Made by a program: the position numbers and the translations under genes. Shown piece after piece: positions 38,991 through 59,636 of a DNA stretch of 64,000 bases. The stretch is from Chrysoperla carnea. Taxonomy: Eukaryota > Arthropoda > Insecta > Neuroptera > Chrysopidae. The notes under the pieces are model-generated. The model searched no databases, was not told where the DNA came from, and saw nothing but the letters and a program-made list of their open reading frames with translations. The stretch is taken from NCBI RefSeq assembly GCF_905475395.1, contig NC_058338.1, positions 44,241,935-44,305,934 on the forward strand, in the 5' to 3' direction. How positions within the stretch are numbered: position 1 is the stretch's first letter; the number at the start of each line of letters is the position of its first letter.

Positions 38991-41127
38991 ACTTGCATCA
39001 ATAATTAATAATAATTGTTACGAAAGAAATAAACTACTTACCGTTTAAAAAAATATTCCAAAACAGCAATAAACCCCAAAAAAATATATTTAAAAAACAC
39101 TTTTTCAAAAAATTTCGAACACTTAAAAAGTCAAAATTCAAATAGAAAGATTTAAGTGCTTAAATATTTATAGAGATTTAGATTTATTAGTAGAGGATTA
39201 GATGTTTAGTGAATCAACTATCGTTCAACACTAAAACATTCGAGTTTTTGAGTTTCTTATATATTTTCGCGCCGTTGAAAAGCGTTATAACAGCGTCCGT
39301 CATGTTATAACGTAATACAATACGCGTTATACGTTGAGATAAAGTATAGGTATATATTTTTATGCGCATAAATGTTATTTACACATTTACACGCATATTT
39401 GTTTCTCTTAAAAAAAATACAAACACACACCTGTTGGGTTTTACATCAAAAAATTTTCATTGAATTAATAAACAATGAAATTACTTTCAAGCAATCAATC
39501 ATTAAATGCAGACAGTAATTAATTTTTTGGTATTATAACTTCTAATTTTATGCATATTTTAAAAATATTTCTTCCGTATCCCCTCATTATAAATGTTAGG
39601 TATTATATTATTACGAAGGTACTTGGAAAATTTCTTCCGTATCCCTTTGGGTGGAAAATATCATTAAAATATACACGCTAATCTCAATTAAGCTCCCTAC
39701 TATGTATTCATAGGCAATTCCATTTTCAAAATAAAAAAAATTATTAAACTAACTAAACATAATTAAATAAAAACTTCATAAAAAATCGATTTTTTTTTGC
39801 ATAAAAAGTTATTATGTTGTCTCTAATAAACCTAAAATATAAATTTAAAAAAAAAAATTAGTTTTGAGTTATCAGTTTTTCAAAATTGTTGTCCTGGTAA
39901 TTCGATGCTATCCATTTTTGATCCGTATAATTTCTTTTTGTCCGAAATTCATTTCTTCACGTAACAAAAATTGCGCTTAATAAACATAGGTACAGACCAA
40001 ATTTGTATTCATTTATTTTTTGAAAGCTCAGCAGTATTAACTCGAGCAAAATTTTTATTGTTTCATACTTTTAGGAGCCGAGCGATTTTGTAAGAGGGTC
40101 GGTGCATAAAATAAATATTTACTATTTAAAAAGAAAATCAACACAGAGTCCAAACTCTTGAGGCTAGGGCCGTAAAAATCTGCATGCAAGGGTTTCTTTT
40201 ACACTGTAGGTGCGCACTAAGGAATAATTTATAAAAATTTAAAATTCTAAGTGTGGTGAAAAAGAGAATGAAAGTTTATGGGTAAATGATTATAGATTAT
40301 AACTGAAAAACTACTTGACCGATTTTAAAAGTTATTTCACGTATAGATTACTACATTATCAACGAGTAATCTAAGCTGTTTTCAAAAAAATTGGGATTCG
40401 AAAACAAAATACTAAAACCAAATAAATTGCGAACAAAAGAGGAAGTGACGGCAAATGAAGTGAAGACTAAAACACAATAATTTTTGTATTTAAAATTTAA
40501 ATTATACAACGAAGCGTGTTGTTAACAGCTTGTTCAATGATAAATGTAAAAATATTTCATCAAAATGCTAAGAGATTGGGACAACGGACATTCTATCTTG
40601 ATGGGTGCAGGTAAAATAATTTTTGCATTTGTTTGTTATTCAATTATTTTCTTACCACAATGCATCAATAACGCCATTACTCAACGATGTAGGTTTACCT
40701 AAAAACTAAACATTCATATATTATTGATTTATTCCAAATAATCGCAAAAACGTTACGACGGATATCTATACCTAATTACCTACCTACATATCTAATTGAA
40801 AATTATTCATTGAAAGTATGTCATGAAATGTTACATTTGAATTAAAATACACTAATTATTACAAACCCCATATATACGATTCAGTAATTAACATGTGGGA
40901 AATATGTGAAAAAAGTCATTTGTTCAATAAGAATATTTAACTGCCCCTACGAATTGTACCCACACAAAACTAGCGACCGTTTTAGCCCTCATGATAAAAA
41001 GATTATATCTGAATCTGTGCGACATTATTAATTAAATATGTCAATTTTAATTTAACCCCTATTATGATGAAATTCTAATGCGTAAATGTGTTTTTTGCAG
41101 TATATATATATTGTTAAAACAATAATA
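38991..41127. other. AT-rich intergenic stretch
   Basis: A GC-richer patch at 39268-39345 contains gttataacagcgtccgtcat followed by gttataacg, an imperfect palindrome. No gene recognised. Confidence 0.4.
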
Positions 41128-41537
41128 CAGTCAAACCTGGATAAGCGAGAGTTCAATCTCATTCTCGATTATAGAGGTTTCTCACTAACCCCAGTTTCTC
41201 GCTAATACAGGTACATGGGTAGCGTTTCTCTTTTATAGAGGTACGTAGCAATAACAAGTCATAGCCAGTACGAATGTAGTAAATATGTAATATGATAAAA
41301 TGTGCATTATATGCACAACATATATTATGTACATATGTCGGTCGCTTATAGAGAGAGGTATAAATAAGTAGCAGTCTCACTTACGGTGGGCCATGAGGGT
41401 AAAACGACTCTCTCGTACAGAGGTTTCTGTTTCTCGCTAATAGAGGTTTTGGGAGCTTAAAATGGCGGGTCCTGGCTATTACTCTCACTTATAGAGTTTT
41501 CTCACTAATCCAGTTCTCACTTACCCAGGTTTGACTG
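41128..41537. mobile_element. pogo/Tc1-like MITE, 410 bp, with TA duplication
   Basis: Terminal inverted repeats cagtcaaacctggataagcg and its partner at the right end (cacttacccaggtttgactg), bounded on both sides by TA (41126-41127, 41538-41539). The interior repeats tagaggttt and ctcgctaata phrases in both halves, so much of the element can fold on itself. No transposase. The TIR style resembles pogo/Tigger-derived MITEs (family knowledge). Confidence 0.85.
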
Positions 41538-41983
41538 TATATACAATTTGGACAAAAGAAAATTACATATAAACATTCTTTTTTCATTTTTTTTTTTACA
41601 TCAACACAATCAAATACAAGGTATTTCATAATATTTTCCAAATTTTCAAACCAAAATATTGGGCAAGATATATAGGCTAGTGGCCAACTCCCGAAAAAGT
41701 GCGTAGAAATGAAAATCACTAAATAATCACTGACATTGTGAAAGCGACTATACAGGTTTGTAATTTTCGTAAACCTTAGACCAAATGGAGTCAATTGGTA
41801 AAAAAAAACAAGTTTGTTATTTTGTCGCCAAACGAGTACGCTATTAATTGTTATAAACAAATTAATTTGTCAACTAATAAAAAGTGGTTTTTTCGAAATA
41901 TATTCGAAAATGCATTTTGAGGGTAAAATGTGCGGCGGCAAATAAATAAAACCAAAAAAAATTCATTATAATTTATAAATAAA

Positions 41984-42500
41984 ACTAGTTAAAACAAACA
42001 ATTGACTGAGTTAAATGTTGAAATACCATGCATAGACAGTGTTGATTACACATTATACATACATACATAACTGATGTTCCCATATAATACATACTATTCA
42101 ATTTACGCCTAATTTGCGCTCTCACGGATAAACAGTGATGTTTACGAAAAAATGTTTCAAACAAAAGTTATATTTTTATAAGGAATATTTTTTATATTTA
42201 AACTTTTGTTCTATCTCTAACGGTTTACAAGATGGGTTCTACGCACCCCAAGACCCAATTGACCTATGTTGCTCATTTACGAAGTCTAAGTACGCTGTAA
42301 TAATTTCAGCTTGATATCTTTTTTCGATTTTGAGTTATCGAGTTGACAGACGGACGGATGGACAACCGGAAATGGACTAATTAGGTGATTTTATGAACAC
42401 CTATATCAAAATTTTGTTCATAGTATCAATATTTTTAAACGTTACAAACTTGGGACTAAACTTAGTATACCTTGCATATTACATATATGCATGGTATAAT
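41984..42500 (-). repeat. Dispersed repeat family A, copy 3
   Basis: Minus orientation: starts (plus strand) aaaacaaacaattgactgag and contains gataaacagtgatgtttacg, aagatgggttctacgcaccc, a gacagacggacggatggaca tract and ggaaatggactaattaggtg. It ends at the atatgcatggtat hairpin. Confidence 0.85.
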
Positions 42501-43338
42501 AAAATACTAAAACCATTATACCATTGATAGGAATCTATGTATGTAAGAGAAACTGTGCATATAATACATGTGCCCTGAAACATATTTTCTTTTTTTGTAT
42601 CAAAATTGTTATTTCACATAATTGTTTCTGCGAAATCTAGGCACTCAACGAAAATTTTTTTCCAATAAAGCCAATAAAAATGGTGCGTTTTTCTATAAAT
42701 ACCATTTTCGTTCAAATTGAATGAACAAACGCACAAAAATCTAGATTTTTGCTATGAATTACTGTCGAAACTATCTAAATAGCTAGATCGAGCCCTGATT
42801 CGAATTCACTGGTCTCAAAAATTGCCTGGGTGGTATTTTTGTCTATAATATTTTCTTCTTTATGTTTCCCCATTTCGGGTTTTGTATAAAAAATCCACTC
42901 AGTAGATATCAAAACTTAGCTTGAAGCCTTGATTTTACATTCACTTCTTTGGCTGATTCCTATAAGTTAAAAATAGGGAATATTCATGTATTTTTAATTC
43001 ATTGTTTACACCGTTATAACATAGTAAAAAGTATAAATACTGTTTAAAAATGCTGTAATTAAGTGTACAAAAATATTTGAAATAGAGAATAATTTTGAGA
43101 TGTTTAAACGTTGTCCTCTCGGCGCTCTCTGTTGGTAGCGTAATAATATAAGAGCTGTGAATGTATAATTAACACTTTAAAATGAATTTACAACACAGAA
43201 TTTACACATATTATTCAGTTTTCTAATAAAAAGTAGAATAATATAACTCAATGTAATACCATACAAAATATAAGTAATTAATACCATACAGTATGTCAAC
43301 AAATCTGACAAGCCAATACTATAATCTAGGACGTCTTG

Positions 43339-43527
43339 CCCGTTTTAAAATTTGAATTTCCGTTTTAGAAATTTGAATTTCTCTCACTGAATTTGTACTT
43401 TGATTAACTAATTTTAAGTAATTAAAGAGATATTAATTACTAAAATAATGGTTTAGTTGAAATGTCCAGCCAATAAAGCTTTGGAGTAAAAGTATTTGAA
43501 TAAAATTTAAATTTCATGAATATTCTG
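43339..43527 (-). repeat. Dispersed repeat family D, copy 2
   Basis: Reverse complement of 27271-27452. Beyond the shared part, the 27-kb copy runs into a GC-rich cgtcccagcttcgc end, while this one continues with a gcccgttttaaaa variant and gacgtcctagat. Confidence 0.8.
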
Positions 43528-43839
43528 GGATACTCTGTAAATAGTAGTGTGAATATGATCAGGATTATTATTATTATTAGATACTATGTAGTTAGCAAGA
43601 TCATCACAAATAACACGTTCTTTGTCCTACATGCATACATATATCCTGTGTGAATAAACATGTATGTTTCAACATAAATAATAATAGAAAAATTCGTAGA
43701 ATGAATTATAATCTACTTTTTGTTTCAAATCGAAAAATAATGTAATTTTTTTTCGCTGAATTAATTTTATATGTCTAGAGCCAGGCATAGTATTTAATAG
43801 CCATTTCAGAACAGCTAGAAAGGACATCGCACATTTAAT

Positions 43840-44291
43840 ATCTATACATACTATATTTGTTATAACCTAATTTGCGGCCTCGCGGTTAAACAGTGATGTT
43901 TAAGAAAAAATGTTTCAAACAAAAGTTCTTAATTTTTTTATAAGGCACATTTTTTACATCCAAACTTTTGTTCTATCTCTAGCGATTTAGAAGATGGGTC
44001 CTACGGACCCAAGACCTAATTGATCTATGTTGCTCATTTATGGACTGAACGTCACTTTTTTCGACCTGACCACGAAATAAAAATTTCAGCTTAATATCTG
44101 TTCGTTTTTGAGTAACCATGTTGATAGACGAACAGACAGACAGACAGACAGACAGACAATCGGAAATGGACTAATTAGGTGATTTTATTAATACTCATAC
44201 CAAAATTTTGTTCGTAGTATCAATATTTTTAAGCTTTACAAACTTGAGACTAAAATATACCTTTATATATTTCATATATACATGATATAAC
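43840..44291 (-). repeat. Dispersed repeat family A, copy 4 (end-truncated)
   Basis: Same blocks as copy 3 but lacking the aaaacaaacaattgactg end. Carries a (GACA)-type tract at 44135-44158 and the terminal hairpin tttcatatatacatgatat. Confidence 0.85.
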
Positions 44292-44504
44292 AATCAATTT
44301 TTGTGTATTTGTATTATTTATTGAGTTTGAAATACACTTCAAAATTTATAAAGCTAAATTCATACTATTTTTGAAGTTATAAGTTTATTAGTACAAAACA
44401 AAAAAAAAAAAAATTTTATAGCGTGTTGTTGTTCAACGCGCGTTATAACAATCACTTCTAAAAAACTAAAAGCTATAAAAACAGCAACTTGCAGAACAGA
44501 AAGA

Positions 44505-44800
44505 AGCTTATGAGTACATGTTGTAACCAGAAAATCGCACTTGAATTTATCCGTTTAAGATCCACTTTTTTTCGGTTTACTTCAACCCCGCCTCCCTTTA
44601 AAACGCCATAAAGTTTTGTCTTCTACAATTTTTTTCGATTTATAAAAAGTGGATGCTTTATCGTTGCTACCAGGCGGTTAGAAACCACTTTTTTCTCTAG
44701 ATTTCTACACCCCCTTCTATTTCAAAAATGGACGTTCTGCCATTTATATGCCCTATGAGAGAAAATGCTTCACATCGACTCAGGAGCTTATTTACTACAG
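44505..44800 (+). repeat. Dispersed repeat family E, copy 2
   Basis: Homologous to the reverse complement of 1800-1975 (gtacatgttgtaacc, gaatttatccgtttaagatc, aaaacgccataaagtttt). The 44770-44800 part (actcaggagcttatttacta) matches 1748-1770 in direct orientation. Confidence 0.6.
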
Positions 44801-45122
44801 AGCAGAAAGTTACTATACTTATATCCATTCAAAATATAAGATGCATACAAAGTTGGTCAACCACGTTTTTCTCGATTCCTGTAAAAATAACTAACATTTT
44901 ACAAAAAAATTAGATTTTTTGTTTTATAACTGAAGGGTTAAAAAAATTCATTGATACTTTTCATAAAATAGTAAATTATCCCGCCACCAGGCAGAGTCAC
45001 GAATCGGATTTTCACATATTTATCATTACAAAATTGAACGTACCCCAAAATATGATTCTAAATTTAAAAATTATTTGACACCTGTATTTTTATCTGTCAA
45101 AAACCACATACCATGTGAAAAT

Positions 45123-53788
<8,666 letters not shown>

Positions 53789-53806
53789 ATATTTTTATGC
53801 AATTTT

Positions 53807-53812
53807 AATAAA
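53807..53812 (+). promoter_or_regulatory. Poly(A) signal of PNPT1
   Basis: AATAAA 18 bases after the PNPT1 stop codon, followed by a T-rich stretch. Confidence 0.6.
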
Positions 53813-55409
53813 TATTTTTTCAAGCATTCTTTCTATTTCTTTTCACCCCACGACACTTGGTCAAAAAATGGTTGATGCAAATTCTTGAAACCCAAATAGA
53901 ATTTTGATATTTTTTTTCCACACCTTAATATTATAGTTATTTCATCAAAAATTGCCAATGTAACGGGAAAATTTTTGAATAACAAATATCTCAAAAAGTA
54001 TTGGATGTTACGTAAATTTTGTCACAAAGAAATCTTCGAGTAAAAATTGTTTTATATATGTTTCCTACAATTAATGAACATCCGTATTCGCACATTTCTT
54101 CGAAAACGGTGGCATCAAACAAAATTTCTAATTACACTAATAACTGAAATTCTGTAACTTATCGAAATGTTTTGTGAAAAATTTAGATGATCCATGCAAA
54201 AATATTCTTTAATTTACATTTGAGATAATGTGATCAGTTGATTTTTACCGAACTGATTGAGTTTTCGAAAAAATTATTGATATATTATAAAAGAACATTT
54301 TTATTAATTAGAGAAGTGGTACCATTGATTGATTTATTAATAATACTAAATCTAAATAATATACTTAAACAATGTTGATCACCCTGTCTTTATAAAATTC
54401 ACACAGTAAAGTTTGGAAGTGTTTAAAAATAAATGAATATAAATGAATGAGCTTAATATCAATTTTATTTACTAATTAATATTTAAATAAACATAATAAA
54501 ATTTCATCATATAATTAGAGGAGTCTATAATAATAATTACACAAGTATTAAGATTCAGATACACAAATTACGAAAAAAACTTTGCAGAAATGTTTAGAAA
54601 AAGGCCATTTATTCCAAAGAAAAAAATTTTAAGACTACTGTGCATTCGATTAATGCCAAAACTCAGATTATCCATTTTGCTAAGTGTGAAAATCAAAACT
54701 CGCTATTGCGATTTAAACTTAAATTCTCGTAGAAATACGGAATTATGTGTATTTATAAGATGTAATGTGTGGAAATTGAAATTTTTTAAGTATAGTAAAC
54801 TTAACATCGCTGAATCTATTGTTGGTAAAAGCGTCTCTTGAGTTGCGTTCTTAGTTTGGCCAATGAAAGTGACTAGCGCTTTCTTTTGGCATGTTATTAA
54901 TGTCAGAAATATTACAAATTGTTGAAACTTAATAATTAAATGCCAAAATATGTAAACGTTTACACTAAAACACAGTCGGGAAAAATCAACAATTTTAAAT
55001 ATAACATATATAAAAAATGAAGCAGTCAAGGTAGTGGATAAAAATGCACACATAACCACATCATTTGGTGGATCAGAGTTGGAGTGTTTGCCTGGAATGC
55101 CATAGATTTTGGCCAGGAATGCTTAATTGGAAGTCTAAAATGTAAAGATTTAAATGTTACAAGTAAAATGCAATCTTATTGATGGGGAATGTTTAACGCT
55201 CTCTTAAAGACAAGGAAAGTGCGAACACATCCTCCCTTAATCCGGATTCCTTATACGTATTATACGTTAGTTAATTGAAATAAATGTCCTTAATTTTTGT
55301 TTTTCGTACATTGTTTGGTACCGGTTTTTTTGAACACATATTCTTCATTTACAAATAATCATAAAAATTCGAAATAATAAAAAATAAACATGGCGATATA
55401 TAATATACT
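53813..55409. other. Spacer between convergent PNPT1 and AP-2 sigma
   Basis: No gene supported. Minus-strand frame 54703-55059 (118 codons) is rich in F/I/L with no recognised motif. 54820-54890 and 55060-55130 are GC-richer, unassigned patches. Confidence 0.4.
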
Positions 55410-55410
55410 T

Positions 55411-55416
55411 TTTATT
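55411..55416 (-). promoter_or_regulatory. Possible poly(A) signal overlapping the AP-2 sigma stop codon
   Basis: The end of the reading frame, gaa-TAA-aaa, contains AATAAA. No other AATAAA is seen on this strand in the next 100 bases, so either the 3' UTR is extremely short or a variant hexamer is used. Confidence 0.3.
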
Positions 55417-57014
55417 CTAAATTATTTAACATCAACAATTGTTTCAACACTTTGGTTTGTGATGTTTCCCTGATTTCACCAGCTAAAAACATTTCATCAA
55501 CAACTGTGTACACTTTGTAAAAATTAAATACCAGATCTAATTCACAAACATTATGAAAATATTCATTTAATACTTCCACAAAATTATGTATTGCTTCCAA
55601 ATAGCATAAATTATTGTCGTTTACATCGACGCATATACAAAAATATAAACCAGCATAACGACGATAAACTATTTTAAAGTTACGAAACTGCAAATTAAAA
55701 TTAATATTTTCATTAATTTTTGAAATACATATACTATATATATAGATTGATTCTATTATCTTTTACGGTTAATTAGTTTGTTTATTAAATAATGTTCTTA
55801 ATAATTTTTTTAATGTTTATACTAAATTAAAAGTTCGGTCATTTATGTAAGGATATTGCTTATAAATTTTTATAAATAGTAAATTTATTTTTATAATTTC
55901 TAATAAATGATAAAAAAGTTGTTAAATTTGCCACCTCTTGCGCTAGTTCTATCATCACAAATATTTGATTGGATAAGATGGGATGTATTTGAAATAGTAG
56001 ACCCGCGTTTAAAATAGAAAAACATAAATGAAAATTCACTTAACACGTATAATTTTTTATCAAAAATGTGTTTGGTTTCGTCTAGTGTTCTGTAGTGACC
56101 GCATTTATACAATTCTAAGCAAAACTTCTACGATCCGTAAATGTCGGAAACTATTTCATTCAAATATTCCCTTTAAAGAACAGTTTTGTTTAGCATGAAC
56201 AAGTAATATACTTCGATACTTTTTTCTAAATACGTCTCTAATGTTTAGGGATCGCCAACAGTACGGAACAACTTTTCGGATTGTTGATAATAATAATAAA
56301 TGTAAAACTGATAACCAGTTAATGTAAAAAGTTTAGTATTTCACAATCGATTTTTTTTTCTCAGGCCTACTTTATAACATATATAAGCTTTCGAAAGCAT
56401 ATAATACGATTTATTTATGGACTTTGAACGGTAATATCTCCAATTTTTTTAAATTTGTATTCATGAAAAATTCTGATATACTTATAAAAGGCTGGCCGAT
56501 TCCGAAGTTTCAGAAAGTTCAACCAAGACCCATTTCCCTGAAGGTACAGAGTGCATTCTGATTTTACCTTTCTCGCACGTCTCAAAAATTCGTATTGTGT
56601 TACGATTAAGTTAATTATCGATTCCTTTACATAATATTTAAAAAAATCTAAAATGTACGATAAGGATATTTTTACAAATCATAGATAAAATGTACGATAA
56701 GGCCATTTTCACAAATCATAGACAAAACGATATGTTCCAATTTTCAATGGAATGAGAAATATGAAAAAATAATAATTTGCTAAGAAAATATGCCAACCTC
56801 GACAAAATTTGTATGTTTAGCATCACGAACAGTTACAACTGCATGAACTTCTTCAATCAATTTTTGTTTTTCGTCATCATCAAAATTCATATACCATTTA
56901 GCAAGACGTGTCTTACCGGCTCGATTTTGTATTAATATGAATCGGATCTATGAAAAAATAATAGTGTTTTATAAATAAACTTAATATTAATGTAGTTTTA
57001 ATTAAAAATACCAT
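55412..57014 (-). CDS. AP2S1: AP-2 complex subunit sigma, three exons
   Basis: Small subunit of the plasma-membrane clathrin adaptor AP-2; with alpha it forms the pocket for acidic dileucine cargo signals. Exon 3 is 55687-55412 (91 codons plus stop) and exon 2 is 56947-56798 (50 codons: [20 protein letters not shown] to KHTNFVE). The start codon is placed at 57014-57012: it is followed by GTATTT, leaves a 64-nt intron, and reproduces the family habit of a first coding exon with only the Met codon. The product is 142 aa, the exact family length, and almost identical to the animal consensus ([40 protein letters not shown]). The final residues are LLMLNNLE where most animals have NSLE. Exons 2 and 3 are certain; the ATG exon is inferred. 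Confidence 0.92.
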
Positions 57015-57484
57015 AATTAAATATATATGTGACTGTTAAATTGTGACAGATAAAAACGCCTCCTTTAGTATCTGTCAAACTGCCAATTTATTGAATAGGA
57101 AATAATACTGTCGAACTTGTACTTTGAAATTGGAAGATCACTGAACTATGTTCCACATGGATGTGTTAACTACAATTAGATGCGTTTATAATCCAAAGTA
57201 TTAAATTTTTAATTCATTTAAAATTAGTAGTGAACATAGTTTTAAAGTTATTTTTCGATTTTGATTTAGGTGATCATTTGTCCTAAATTTGGGAGGATCT
57301 TGAATTTGATACTTTTTCCAACAAGAATAAAAATCCCGCTTGATAATTAATGCTCCGTTAATTTCAAAATGGATTTTGTTTTTATTCAGTTGTTTGATTA
57401 ATAATTCAAACGTGTAAAATATAAATATCTTGTATATATTGAGATTAGTTTTTAAGCTACATAAGATAGAAATTATAAATTTAA

Positions 57485-58086
57485 ACAAGTGAAAACAAAC
57501 AATTGACTGAGTTAACTGTTGAAATACCATGTATAGACAGTGTTGATGCGCAATCGTTTGTTTTTTTGACGTCACGTAAATAACAAAAGATATTCACTTT
57601 TAAATAGACACACACACAACTGATATTCCTATATTAATACATACTATAAAATTTGCACCTAATTAACGCCCTCGTGGGTAAACAGTGATGTTTACAAAAA
57701 AATGTTTCAAACAAAAGTTTTTAATTTTTTTATAAGGAACATTTTTTACATTTAAACTTTTGTTCTATCTCTAACGGTTTACAAGATGGGTCCTACGGAC
57801 CCAAGACTCAATTGACCTATGATGCTCATTTACGAACTTGACCTCACTTTTTACGTCCTGAGTACGCTGTAAAAATTTCAGCTCGATATCTTTTTTCGTT
57901 TTTGAGTTATCGTGTCCACAGACGGACGGACAGACGGACGGACGGACAACCGGAAATGGATTAATTAGGTGATTCTATGAACACCTATACCAAAATTTTT
58001 TTCGTAGCATCAATATTTTTAAGCGTTACAAACTTGGGACGAAACTTAATATACTATGTATATTTCATATATACATGGTATAAAAA
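57485..58086 (-). repeat. Dispersed repeat family A, copy 5
   Basis: Close to consensus: starts (plus strand) caagtgaaaacaaacaattg, has gtaaacagtgatgtttacaa, gatgggtcctacggacccaa and a GACGGACGGACAGACGGACG tract. It ends at the tttcatatatacatggtata hairpin. Confidence 0.88.
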
Positions 58087-58587
58087 CTTGTGAGCAGGAA
58101 AACTATGTCACTAAGGTCATATTTTCCCATTCTTAAATGTTTCACCCTTCTGATTATTTAATGTTTTCTATGGAAATGGAATTTTAATCTTTTCATGTAT
58201 TTGTATATACGAAATAGTTGATAAAAGGGTTAGAAGAGGAGGGTGGGAGAGACGCCACTAAGATAAAATTATTGTTTACCTATTTCCTTCGTTTTCTTTT
58301 TTTCTCTAAGTTACTTCTATTTTTTAAAGATATTTTTATTTTGTACTTTTTGGGTATTTTATAAATATTTAATATTGTTTTATAATTTATCTTGTAGTGA
58401 ATTGACTTGGATTCTTTTGATAACTCATATTATAAGAGTGATATTCTTATTCATATAAAATTTCATAATTTAACAATTTTTGAACTTTACCTGACCGACG
58501 CTAAACGAACGGTTTTGTTGTTCTGATCACTCTTTCTTTCTAGATACAGGTCAACTATTCTTAACTGCTGATGTATTTCGGTATAAG

Positions 58588-58672
58588 TGGAATGAGAAAT
58601 ATGAACAAAAAAATTTTCTAAGAAAATTTGCCAACCTCGACAAAATTTATATATTTAGCATCATGAACAGTT
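58588..58672 (-). pseudogene. Duplicated fragment of AP-2 sigma exon 2/intron 2 boundary
   Basis: Matches 56748-56834 at roughly 85-90%. On the minus strand it holds the last 37 bases of exon 2 (TVHDAKYINFVE versus [12 protein letters not shown]), the GT donor and about 48 bases of intron. It lies upstream of the AP-2 sigma start codon in the same orientation. It cannot encode a functional exon alone because it lacks an acceptor and the exon's first 113 bases. Confidence 0.75.
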
Positions 58673-58735
58673 TTATTTATAATTATTTTATTTTGTATTG
58701 GAATATATCAGCAGCGTCTCTAACTTTTAAACGCT

Positions 58736-58951
58736 TCAATCTGCGCAACTGGCATTTAATATGATAGCAAATGTCATTTTCGCATGCGTAAATAGTCCGT
58801 TTGAGGTCATAATTCTAATTTTATTATTATTATGATACAAATTAAGTGTTAAATTTTTATCCAACGCAATCGATTTCGCTAATCTTACCTCTATAGACGT
58901 AAAGCCATGTTCAGGTGGTGACTCATAGGTTTTTTTAACATTCAGCCACAT
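58736..58951 (-). CDS. Unassigned short open frame
   Basis: A 71-codon minus-strand frame from an ATG reads MWLNVKKTYESPPEHGFTSI near its start. This opening looks more protein-like than the surrounding AT-rich frames and the DNA is locally GC-richer. A GTAAGA donor-like site follows codon 21 (after TSIE), so the opening could be a lone exon of a lost or unrecognised gene. No family recognised; the rest of the frame has random composition. Confidence 0.2.
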   Translation of the reverse strand: MWLNVKKTYESPPEHGFTSIEVRLAKSIALDKNLTLNLYHNNNKIRIMTSNGLFTHAKMTFAIILNASCAD

Positions 58952-59636
58952 TTCATTAATTTACTGATTTAGCCACTTCTTTTCATCGCAAGACATGACG
59001 CATGATGAGACGATTTATCAGAGTACGTGGAGTGATGCGCTTCATATATTACGATGACGGCTTAGTACTTTTTTGACTTTAGAACTGAGTTACAAATCAT
59101 TCTTTTTCAAGTAAATTTTAGTAAAATTCACCACTCACAACATGAAAGGATAAAAAATAACAGTTTTTTTTTTTAATAGAAAGATATCTATTAAAAAACC
59201 ATTACGGACGTAAAAAATTTCCGTAATAGTTTTTATTACATGCTCCTACTAATAAATAATTTCTAATCTAAAAGAACCTTTACACATTTTTGTGGTCTTG
59301 TCAACAACATATAACAATAATAAAAAAAGAAGGGCACCAAAATACCTTTAATAAAAAAAATGTTTATATTATTTAATTTTTTAATGAAATTTTCTTAAAA
59401 TATTATCTTTCCTTAAGTTAGTTCTGTTTACCAAAGTAGAAGTTTTTACCAAAGGTCTATAAAAACAATTTAAATTCCAAAACAAAATATTGACATCAAA
59501 ATGTCATTATTATCTAAACAATTAGTTCATTGTAAATAGTGTAACTTTAAAAAAAAATGAAATCGTAATTTTATTTGAAGTTTATTGCAAAAACCATACT
59601 ATTTTAAAAAAATAGTTGGTCTAAAACATATTCAGA

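Larger units (their letters stand above)
57015..59636. other. Divergent intergenic region between AP-2 sigma and the THAP gene
   Basis: Presumably holds both promoters. Contains family A copy 5, a partial copy of AP-2 sigma exon 2 and an unassigned minus-strand frame (all listed separately). No clear TATA or initiator site could be picked in this AT-rich background. Confidence 0.5.

Noticed and set aside
44130..44160. (GACA)n tract as an independent microsatellite
   Set aside because: It is the variable GTCTG/GACA tract inside repeat family A.
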